The notes beneath the pieces are model-generated. The model saw only the letters and a program-made list of their open reading frames with translations, had not been told where the DNA came from and did no database searches. Positions 1-6,262 of a DNA stretch of 38,934 nt are shown here, piece by piece (the stretch's first letter is position 1; the number at the start of each line of letters is the position of its first letter). Source of the DNA: DATGLW01 sp035293965 (GTDB lineage Bacteria; Actinomycetota; Acidimicrobiia; Acidimicrobiales; RAAP-2); assembly GCA_035293965.1 (NCBI GenBank), contig DATGLW010000080.1, positions 1 through 38,934 on the forward strand, in the 5' to 3' direction. Both the position numbers and the translations under genes were made by a program.

Positions 1-966
1 CGACGTCGAGGGACTGTCGAGGTTGAACCCCCCGGTGCCCACGACGAACTCGGAGGTGCCATTGGGCGCCAGGTTGCCGTTCTGGTCCATCGGGCCGAAG
101 TGCTCGTAGTCGTGGTCGTGGCCGTTGAGCACCAAGGTCACGTGCCCGGCCACCGCGTCGGTCCACAGCGTGGCGAGCTCGCTGTTGTTGCCGAGGGGGC
201 CGATCGACCACCTGGGCTCGTGCCAGTAGACGAGGGTGCACACGCCGGGGTTGGCGGCGAGGTCGTTGCGGAACCAGGTCTCTTCCGGTGACCCCGGTCC
301 GCAGCCACCGATGACCGAGCACTCCGAGTCGAGGGCCACCACGTGCCAGCTGCCACCCGGCACCGCGATGTCGTAGCTGTACCAGTCGTTGCTCGCTCCG
401 GTGACCGACGAGGGCAGCTCGTTGAGCCCGCTCGCCCCGAAGTTCGCGTAGTAGTTGGAGCCGTTGCTCAGTGGTGGCTGGCCCGAGTCGTTCACGTCGC
501 CGTACTCCGAGTTGCCGGGCACGGGGTGGACGTTGGCGTTGGGGACGGGCCCCCCCTGGGTGCTCGCAAGCTTGCCCCACGTGGCGTCGTAGCTCCCCTG
601 GTAGTCGCTCATGGTGGGCTGGGTGCCCTGCGTTGTCGTGTTGGCGTACTGGTTGTCACCCAGCGGGACCAAGTAGGAGGGTGCGATCGAGGCGATTTCT
701 TGGGCGGTCGCCGCCTCCTGGCAGGCCGGGGGGTTCGTCGTGCCGAGCCCGCCGTTGAAAGAGGGGCTGCTCGGGCTGCACGCGATGTCGCCGGCGGCCA
801 CGAGGACAGGAGCGGTCGTGACGGCCGACAGCACCGTCGATGCCATGGGAAGGGTGGCAGCAGCTGCCACGGCCACGACGAGCGCGCCGACGACCGTTCG
901 CTCGGAAGACGACCTGGGCCACCGTCGCCCCCTCCGCCGCCGCTTGTGCAATCCGTGTGACCACAC
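1..966 (-). CDS. Secreted calcineurin-like metallophosphoesterase (3' end off the window)
   Basis: The frame runs from GTG at 966 off the left edge, giving 322 visible codons. The start is supported by GGGAGGAG about 7 bases upstream. The N-terminus is very basic (residues 8-18), followed by a hydrophobic segment (about 25-55) typical of a signal peptide or anchor. The metallophosphoesterase motifs follow in order: GDIA (59-62), GDNQY (103-107), GNSE (151-154), YWHE (247-250), NGHDHDYEHF (281-290) and FVVGTGG (307-313). The family hydrolyses phosphate esters with a dinuclear metal centre, here probably outside the membrane. The usual GNH(D/E) is GNSE: the metal-binding Asn is kept but the catalytic His is Ser. 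The C-terminus is unseen, so a sorting signal cannot be judged. The fold is secure; substrate and activity are not known. Confidence 0.9.
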   Translation of the reverse strand, partial: MWSHGLHKRRRRGRRWPRSSSERTVVGALVVAVAAAATLPMASTVLSAVTTAPVLVAAGDIACSPSSPSFNGGLGTTNPPACQEAATAQEIASIAPSYLVPLGDNQYANTTTQGTQPTMSDYQGSYDATWGKLASTQGGPVPNANVHPVPGNSEYGDVNDSGQPPLSNGSNYYANFGASGLNELPSSVTGASNDWYSYDIAVPGGSWHVVALDSECSVIGGCGPGSPEETWFRNDLAANPGVCTLVYWHEPRWSIGPLGNNSELATLWTDAVAGHVTLVLNGHDHDYEHFGPMDQNGNLAPNGTSEFVVGTGGFNLDSPSTS

Positions 967-1026
967 GGCAGCGCTCCTCCCAGAACGAGATGGCTGCGGT
1001 CGCCTCCCGGTCCGCTCCGCGGGCGG

Positions 1027-1032
1027 ATGCTA
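1027..1032 (-). promoter_or_regulatory. Candidate -10 (TAGCAT) for the metallophosphoesterase gene
   Basis: TAGCAT reads on the minus strand about 60 bases before the GTG at 966. It would give a leader of roughly 55 bases containing the clear SD sequence GGGAGGAG. No convincing -35 is visible, because a purine-rich tract occupies that side. Confidence 0.35.
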
Positions 1033-1040
1033 CACCATGG

Positions 1041-1140
1041 GTCTCCTCTTTCCCTCGACTGCTTCCTCTTCCTCTTTCCTCGACTGATTCCTCTTCTTCC
1101 TCTTCTTCTTCGTCTTCCTCCTTTCTTCCGGATTTCCTCT
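1041..1140. repeat. Polypyrimidine/polypurine tract with an imperfect direct repeat
   Basis: This stretch is almost all C and T on the plus strand (TTCCTC/TTCTTC runs). It contains two imperfect copies of a block with the core TCGACTG (1049-1074 and 1075-1102). It lies between two divergent genes, inside the 231-base gap 967-1197, and is much less GC-rich than its surroundings. It has no coding potential I would trust. Confidence 0.7.
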
Positions 1141-1185
1141 TGACGGTCCGCCTGCTCTCTCTCGACCGTCCGCGCCCGCGGCTGG

Positions 1186-1191
1186 TACGTT
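1186..1191 (+). promoter_or_regulatory. -10 hexamer TACGTT of a leaderless start
   Basis: GGTACGTT ends 6 bases before the ATG at 1198 and no SD lies between, so transcription would start at or next to the start codon. Confidence 0.5.
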
Positions 1192-1197
1192 GCGCCG

Positions 1198-2784
1198 ATG
1201 CTTCGGAGTTCATCCTCGTCGGAGACGTCCCCCCGCACGCCAGCCCGGCAGCTCGGCCGACGGTCGGGCGGTTGGCGAGCCGCCATGGCCGTCAGGCTCG
1301 TCTTCTCCACGGCCCTGCTGGCGGGTGGTGCGGCCTGGGTGTGGGGGGGCCTGGCCTCGGCCCCGGCGGCTGCTGCCGGCGCCGCACCGGTGGTGGCCTC
1401 GGTGAGCCCCGCGAGCGGGCCGATCGGCGGCGGCACGCAGGTGACCATCACCGGGTCGGGCTTCACGGGGGCGACGGCGGTCACGTTCGGGTCGGCTGGC
1501 CCCGGCACGTCGCTGCACGTGAATTCCGACACGTCGGTGACCGTCACCTCCCCGGCCCGGTCGTCGAAGTTCCTCGGCAATACCGTCGACGTGACGGTCA
1601 CGACCCCCAACGGCACCAGTTCGACCAGCACCCAGGACGAGTTCACCTACACCTACAACACGACCTCCTCTCCGGCAGAGACGATCTCGCTGACGTCGCC
1701 CTCTCCGGCGAGCGACTACGTCCCGCTTGGGACCAACGTCACGGTCACCGCATCAGACCCCTCGTACACGGGGGCCGAGGCGTACGGGATCTCGGCGCTC
1801 GACGTGTCGAACCCGGCGAGCCCTGTGGTGCTGGCTCACACGGGGAGCGCGACGAGCGTCTCCTCGTCGCCGATCGCGAAGTCCTCGTTCACCGTTGCCC
1901 GCTATGTGGGTGAGCTCGATGCCTGTACAGGGACGCCGCCGTGCCCCACCGGCCCCGTTGGGTTGGTGAGCCAGGGTGCGGTGTCCTCACCCGTGACCGT
2001 CATCTGGGAGGGTGCCCCCACGATCACTGCCGTGGCGCCGGCGACGGGCCCGACCGCGGGGGGCACGTCGGTGACGATCACGGGTGCCAATTTTGCGGGC
2101 GCGTCGTCGGTGATGTTCGGGAGCACGGCAGCAGCGAATTTCGTGGTGACGTCGCCGACGTCGATCGTCGCCACCTCCCCGCCGGGGACCAGCACCGTCG
2201 ACATCACCGTGACGACGCCGATCGGTACCAGCGCCACCGTGCCCGCGGACCGGTTCACACCGGTCAACGGGTATGACATGGTGGGCTCCGACGGCGGCGT
2301 GTTCGTCTTCCCGCCACCGAACGCGCCGGGCCAGGGCTTCTTTGGGTCGCTGCCGGGCCTCGGCATCCACGTGAACGACATCGTCGGCATCGTGGCCACC
2401 CCGTCCAACAAGGGGTACTGGCTGGTGAGCGCCGCGGGGGCTGTCTACGCGTTCGGCGACGCGACCTACAGCGGTCGGGTGAGCTCGCCGCCCTCGCCGA
2501 TCGTGGCGATCGCGGGCAACCCGTCGGGCACCGGGTACTGGCTCGTTGCCGCAAACGGCAAGGTCTACGGCTTCGGTGGCGCCGCCTCGTTCGGTGACCT
2601 TCCCTCGCTCGGGGTGAACGTGGCCGACATCGTGGGCATGGTGCCGACGTCGGACGGCAAGGGTTACCTGCTCGTGGGTGCAGACGGCGGCCTCTTTGCA
2701 TTCGGTGACGCCGTCTTCCTCGGCTCCCTCCCAGGCCTGGGCGTCCACGTCTCCGACGTCGTAGGGGCGGTGCCCACCACCTGA
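1198..2784 (+). CDS. Secreted protein with two IPT/TIG domains and four 'GYWLV...FGDA' repeats
   Basis: 528 residues from ATG 1198, chosen because TACGTT lies 6 bases upstream; an internal ATG at 1285 is the alternative. A hydrophobic segment (about 33-58) ending in an Ala-rich stretch looks like a signal peptide with a long n-region. Two immunoglobulin-like IPT/TIG domains follow (about 62-150 and 270-355), each beginning with the pattern SPASGPIGGGT or APATGPTAGGT. The C-terminal 170 residues hold four repeats of about 43 residues with cores such as GYWLVSAAGAVYAFGDATY. The repeats resemble blades of a beta-propeller, but four is few for a closed ring. No LPXTG or membrane anchor is visible at the C-terminus. 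A surface or matrix adhesion-like role is inferred from architecture only. The protein at 6263-8143 carries the same repeats. Confidence 0.88.
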   Translation: MLRSSSSSETSPRTPARQLGRRSGGWRAAMAVRLVFSTALLAGGAAWVWGGLASAPAAAAGAAPVVASVSPASGPIGGGTQVTITGSGFTGATAVTFGSAGPGTSLHVNSDTSVTVTSPARSSKFLGNTVDVTVTTPNGTSSTSTQDEFTYTYNTTSSPAETISLTSPSPASDYVPLGTNVTVTASDPSYTGAEAYGISALDVSNPASPVVLAHTGSATSVSSSPIAKSSFTVARYVGELDACTGTPPCPTGPVGLVSQGAVSSPVTVIWEGAPTITAVAPATGPTAGGTSVTITGANFAGASSVMFGSTAAANFVVTSPTSIVATSPPGTSTVDITVTTPIGTSATVPADRFTPVNGYDMVGSDGGVFVFPPPNAPGQGFFGSLPGLGIHVNDIVGIVATPSNKGYWLVSAAGAVYAFGDATYSGRVSSPPSPIVAIAGNPSGTGYWLVAANGKVYGFGGAASFGDLPSLGVNVADIVGMVPTSDGKGYLLVGADGGLFAFGDAVFLGSLPGLGVHVSDVVGAVPTT

Positions 2785-2815
2785 GCCACCACCGCGGGCA
2801 GCCACCACCGCGGGC
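2785..2815. repeat. 15-bp tandem direct repeat in a convergent gap
   Basis: GCCACCACCGCGGGC occurs at 2785-2799 and again at 2801-2815, immediately after the TGA of the TIG protein gene. Confidence 0.7.
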
Positions 2816-2827
2816 TCTGGCTGCCCG
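2795..2827. terminator. Hairpin between convergent genes, possible bidirectional terminator
   Basis: CGGGCAGCCA (2795-2804) pairs perfectly with TGGCTGCCCG (2818-2827) across a 13-base loop. It lies 10 bases after one stop codon and 10 bases before the stop of the convergent gene. There is no U-tract, which is common in high-GC actinobacteria. Confidence 0.55.
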
Positions 2828-2836
2828 GTCGCGGCC

Positions 2837-4615
2837 TCACCACGTCACGAGGTGCGGCGCGGCATCGGTGACGTGCTCGGGTGACCCGCGGCTCCGCTGG
2901 ATGGTCCAGTTTTCGGCCGGGTAGCGGGCGCTCGGCACCACCTGGAGCTGCCCGGAGCTGCCGGGCAGCTCGAAGGTGAGCGTCACCGTGCGCCGATCGC
3001 CCGCGAGCACGTCGACCTGCGCGGCGAGCAGGAGCGTCTTGCCCTCCGGCCCGGCGGCCACGAGCGTTCGGTAGCCCTGGACCAGGGCGTGGCGGGCGTC
3101 GCCGGGCAGGTTGACGGCCAGGTAGCCGAGGTACTCCCCGTACACGGTGCCGAGCCCCGGGAAGGGCCCCCCGATGTACTGGCCCTGCCCGGGCGGGGTG
3201 CGGTTGGTGATGGTCACCTGCAGCTCGGCGTCCGTGGCTGCCCCGTGGGGATGAAGGGTCAACCTGTTGTCGACCTCGAGGTAGGGGTCGAGCTTGGTGC
3301 CGCTACGGTTGACGAGGGCGACCAGCAGGTCGTCCGCCCGGAGCTGCCCGGCCGTGCCGGTGGCCTGCCAGGCACGCTCGACGGCTGGCGACGGCGACCA
3401 GAGCAGCAGGTGGCGCCCCGCCGTGGCGTGTGAAAGCGCAGAGGCGAGCGCGGTCACCGAGACGGGGCGGTCCTCCAGGGCCCGCACGACGGCCTGCGCG
3501 ATCGCCCCGAGCCGCTCGCGGCGCTGGGACGTCGAGGTGTCGGCCTCCCCCACGTACTGGTCGTGGAGCAGGTAGCCGAGCACGTCGGCCGAGTCGATCG
3601 TCACGCCGTCGGCGACGACGGGCCCAGTGGCGGAGAGCAGGTCCTGGAGGGCGACGTCGTCGATCGCCATCACCCCCTCAACGCGCTGGCCGGTGGCCGC
3701 GGGCCACATCTGTGCGGCCAGCGCCGCGCTGACGTCGAACTGCGGGGAGAGGGCGAGGTTCTCGAACTCGGTGTTGGGGTGCAGGAACCCCCAGTTGCGC
3801 GCCAGGTCCCCGGTGAGGGGGACCACGGGGGGCACGGTCACGAACCCAGAGGGCGTGAGCGTGCCCAGCGACAGGCGCCCGCTTTGGGCGGTCATGGTGC
3901 CGACCTGGAGGAACATGCCCGACCCGGCGTGCATCTGGGCGTTGTTGGCCGCGAGCACGAGGTATGTCGTCGGCCCCTCGAGCAGCGACGCGCCGGCCCC
4001 GGCAGCGGAGGCCGTTCGGGCCAGCGTGCTGCGGAGCTTGCCGAGGTCGTCCGCGAACTCCCGGCGCTTGCTGGCGAGCGGCCCGACGAGCCCGTCGCCG
4101 GGGCCGAGGTCGAGGCGGGCGAGCTGGGCGTCGGCTCGCGAGGCGACGCCCGCAAGGGTCCGGAGCGCCACCACGCGGGTGGGCCCGGCCTGGCGGGCGC
4201 CGGGGAGGAGCGCGTGGACCGCCACGAGGGTCCGGCTGCCGACGGACGCCGCCTGCCCGGCAGCGCCCGAGAGCGCCCGGAGCGAGTCGAGCTGCCGGCC
4301 GAGCACGGGCACCACCCGCAGGGGGTCGAGGAAAGCCCAGGCGAGGTGCGAGCTCGCGGCGACGAAGTCCGCGCGGGCCCGGTCCAGGGGCCGGAGGGGG
4401 AGCTCCTCGGTGAGCCCCTCGGCCGTCGCGAGGGACTTGGCCTCGGACAGGGCGGCCGCGCCCGCGCGCACCTCGCTGGCTCCCCGGGCGATCTCCCAGG
4501 CGCAGACGGCCAGCCAGGCGGCGAGCAGGCCCGCGACGACGAGCAGCGAGCGGACCCAGTGGCGCGACAGCGAGCGCGCAACCCTGACCGCGAGGTTCCC
4601 TCGGGTCGCCGCCAC
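2837..4615 (-). CDS. DUF4012 membrane-anchored protein
   Basis: 592 residues from GTG 4615. The frame stays open far upstream, but this GTG sits 8 bases after TATGCT and 22 residues before the only transmembrane segment (about 23-41), so it is the best start. The rest is predicted to be extracytoplasmic. The DUF4012 signature is recognisable as a variant: YLVLAANNAQMHAGSGM corresponds to the family's N-N-A-E-x-R-x-x-G-G motif. The family is common in actinobacteria and often lies near envelope or polysaccharide genes; its biochemical role is unknown. The gene is divergent from the sortase gene at 4751, and the two share a 135-base gap. No C-terminal sorting signal is visible. Confidence 0.88.
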   Translation of the reverse strand: MAATRGNLAVRVARSLSRHWVRSLLVVAGLLAAWLAVCAWEIARGASEVRAGAAALSEAKSLATAEGLTEELPLRPLDRARADFVAASSHLAWAFLDPLRVVPVLGRQLDSLRALSGAAGQAASVGSRTLVAVHALLPGARQAGPTRVVALRTLAGVASRADAQLARLDLGPGDGLVGPLASKRREFADDLGKLRSTLARTASAAGAGASLLEGPTTYLVLAANNAQMHAGSGMFLQVGTMTAQSGRLSLGTLTPSGFVTVPPVVPLTGDLARNWGFLHPNTEFENLALSPQFDVSAALAAQMWPAATGQRVEGVMAIDDVALQDLLSATGPVVADGVTIDSADVLGYLLHDQYVGEADTSTSQRRERLGAIAQAVVRALEDRPVSVTALASALSHATAGRHLLLWSPSPAVERAWQATGTAGQLRADDLLVALVNRSGTKLDPYLEVDNRLTLHPHGAATDAELQVTITNRTPPGQGQYIGGPFPGLGTVYGEYLGYLAVNLPGDARHALVQGYRTLVAAGPEGKTLLLAAQVDVLAGDRRTVTLTFELPGSSGQLQVVPSARYPAENWTIQRSRGSPEHVTDAAPHLVTW

Positions 4616-4623
4616 GGCACCGA

Positions 4624-4629
4624 AGCATA
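4624..4629 (-). promoter_or_regulatory. -10 hexamer TATGCT of a leaderless start
   Basis: TATGCT reads on the minus strand and ends 8 bases before the GTG at 4615. No SD is present in the interval. Confidence 0.45.
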
Positions 4630-4666
4630 CGAGGGAGGCGGCGCCTCCTCCCGGAGCCCCGCGCTG

Positions 4667-4672
4667 TAGCCT
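4667..4672 (+). promoter_or_regulatory. Candidate -10 (TAGCCT) for the sortase gene
   Basis: TAGCCT lies about 80 bases before GTG 4751, giving a leader of about 70 bases that contains a purine-rich SD-like AGGAAGGGA. TAGCCT is also found ahead of the genes starting at 8143 and 17599. Confidence 0.3.
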
Positions 4673-4750
4673 CCGGCCAGGGCGCAAGGGCGTCGATGGG
4701 CGGGACGCTCCCGAGACGCCACGGCGACGCCAGGAAGGGACGATCAGCGG

Positions 4751-5755
4751 GTGGGTCGGCGGAAGCGGTTCCCGAGGAGGCCCGCGCCGGCCGGCGCCGG
4801 CGCACCTGTCCGCCGGGCTGCGCGAGCCGTCGGGTCCGCGCTGATGGCGGTCGGGATCCTCGGACTGCTGTTCGTCGCCTTCCAGCTGTGGGGGACGGGG
4901 GTCTTCCAGAGCCGCCACCAAGCCGAGCTCCGGCACCAGTTCGAGCAGGTCCTGCGCGCCCACCACGAGTCCCTCCCGGCGCGCCCGGCAGCTCCGGCAC
5001 CGGGTGCCCGAGCCCCGGCGGTCGTCCCCCAGGTGGCGGCGCCCCCGACGGGGAGCCCGGTGGGCGTGATCCGGATCCCTGCGATCGGCCTCGACCAGGT
5101 CGTCGTCGAAGGGGTGAACGAGGCGGAGCTCAGCCTCGGCCCCGGCCACTACCCAGGCACGCCGTTGCCGGGCGAGGCGGGCAACGTCGGCATCGCCGGC
5201 CACCGCACCACCTGGGGGCACCCCTTCTACAGCCTCGACCAGCTGGCGCCAGGCGATCCGATCGTGATCACCACCATTCAGGGCACCTTCACGTACGCGA
5301 CCGTCGGGAGCAGGGTCGTGTCCCCCTCGGACGTGGCCGTCCTCGACCCGACGCCCGACCCGGAGCTCACGCTCACCACCTGCAATCCGCGCTACAGCGC
5401 CGCCCAGCGGCTCGTCGTGACCGCCCGGTTGGTCTCGTCCGTCCCGGCGTCGGACGCACCTGCCGCTGCGCCTCCTGCGCGCAGCCCGGGGAGGTCACCC
5501 GCAGCAACGAAGGCGGCGGTCCTGCCGGCCCGACTTGGAGCGCAGAACCTCGCCGCAGCGTCGGGCGACTGGGTCGACGCGTGCTGGTGGGGCGTCGGTT
5601 CGGCGGTCGTCGCAGGTGGCGTGCTCGCGGCCTGGCGGCGCTCGAGGGGGCTCGGCTGGCGGCGCCTCGTGGTGGGTGCCGGGGTGCTCGTGTTCCTCGT
5701 CACCTTGTTCTTCTTCTACGACGCCGTGAGCCGGCTCCTGCCCGCCAGCTTCTGA
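4751..5755 (+). CDS. Class E-type sortase with an added C-terminal membrane region
   Basis: 334 residues from GTG 4751, preceded by AGGAAGGGA about 10 bases upstream. An N-terminal transmembrane helix (about 29-47) is followed by a Pro/Ala-rich linker (75-100) and the sortase beta-barrel (about 104-227). The catalytic residues are His151 (IAGHRTTWGHPF), Cys211 (TLTTCNPRY) and Arg220 (AAQRLVV). Sortases cleave sorting signals and attach proteins to the envelope. After a linker come two further hydrophobic segments (about 277-295 and 308-328), longer than the minimal family. No LPXTG-like C-terminus is seen in the complete secreted proteins nearby, so its substrates are probably encoded elsewhere or are the truncated metallophosphoesterase. 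Confidence 0.93.
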   Translation: MGRRKRFPRRPAPAGAGAPVRRAARAVGSALMAVGILGLLFVAFQLWGTGVFQSRHQAELRHQFEQVLRAHHESLPARPAAPAPGARAPAVVPQVAAPPTGSPVGVIRIPAIGLDQVVVEGVNEAELSLGPGHYPGTPLPGEAGNVGIAGHRTTWGHPFYSLDQLAPGDPIVITTIQGTFTYATVGSRVVSPSDVAVLDPTPDPELTLTTCNPRYSAAQRLVVTARLVSSVPASDAPAAAPPARSPGRSPAATKAAVLPARLGAQNLAAASGDWVDACWWGVGSAVVAGGVLAAWRRSRGLGWRRLVVGAGVLVFLVTLFFFYDAVSRLLPASF

Positions 5756-5792
5756 CCAGATGCGCTCTGACCCGGCTGCACCTTGCCGGCAA

Positions 5793-5809
5793 CGGAGGCG
5801 GAACCTCCG
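5793..5809 (+). terminator. Short hairpin downstream of the sortase gene
   Basis: CGGAGG (5793-5798) and CCTCCG (5804-5809) form a 6-bp stem with a 5-base loop, 38 bases after the sortase stop. There is no U-tract. The remainder of 5756-5916 shows nothing else convincing. Confidence 0.35.
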
Positions 5810-5888
5810 GCTGGGACCATGCAGACGGCGGGAGCGGCCGGGCTCGCACGGCTGCGCTCCAGCTGCGCGGGTGCGACCAGGTGGGTGC

Positions 5889-5921
5889 GACCAGACGAGA
5901 TGACCGACCAGACGAGATGAC
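5889..5921. repeat. Tandem 16-bp repeat duplicating a start-codon context
   Basis: GACCAGACGAGATGAC occurs at 5889-5904 and 5906-5921. Each copy contains an ATG. Only the second opens a long frame; the first ends after six codons. Confidence 0.7.
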
Positions 5922-6189
5922 GACTCTCGACGACGCCAACGGCTCCGGCGGCGGCTTGCTCGCGCCCCGGCTTGGGTCCTGCTTCGGCACGATCCGGCGC
6001 GGTGGGGTGGCCGAGGCGTGCCCGAGAGTGGTGGTCTGGCACGGCACGCTGCAGACGACCCGGAACGGCATGACCTGGCAGGTCGACGCGTGCGAACGCC
6101 ACGCCCAGGCCCTCGCCGACCGCCGGCGGATCACGACGCTTGCCGCATTCGGTCCCAGCAGCGCCGCGGTGCCGGGCCCGGGTTGCTGA
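5917..6189 (+). CDS. Small hypothetical protein, 90 residues
   Basis: ATG 5917 opens a frame of 90 residues. Its composition is balanced, with a C-terminal half containing TWQVDACERHAQALADRRRI. This Trp-x5-Cys-x2-His-Ala pattern resembles small actinobacterial proteins of unknown function that I cannot name. No SD or -10-like hexamer precedes the ATG convincingly, apart from the tandem repeat covering it. The frame is also open upstream without a better start. It could be spurious, and it is the only candidate gene between 5756 and 6262; 6190-6262 holds nothing I can support. Confidence 0.45.
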   Translation: MTTLDDANGSGGGLLAPRLGSCFGTIRRGGVAEACPRVVVWHGTLQTTRNGMTWQVDACERHAQALADRRRITTLAAFGPSSAAVPGPGC

Positions 6190-6262
6190 TGCCGTTCGCA
6201 GCACGTGTCGGCGACGACCGACGCCCGGGACCGGCTCTACGCGACGCGTGGCGCATCGCTGG

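Noticed and set aside
4616..5221. Upstream extension of the DUF4012 frame
   Set aside because: The extra 200 residues lie antisense to the sortase gene, are low-complexity, and precede the transmembrane segment; GTG 4615 has a fitting hexamer.
4696..5916. Plus-strand frame overlapping the sortase gene in another phase
   Set aside because: The sortase frame has the full catalytic triad. Only the last 90 codons of the other frame, beyond the sortase, were kept as a candidate small gene.
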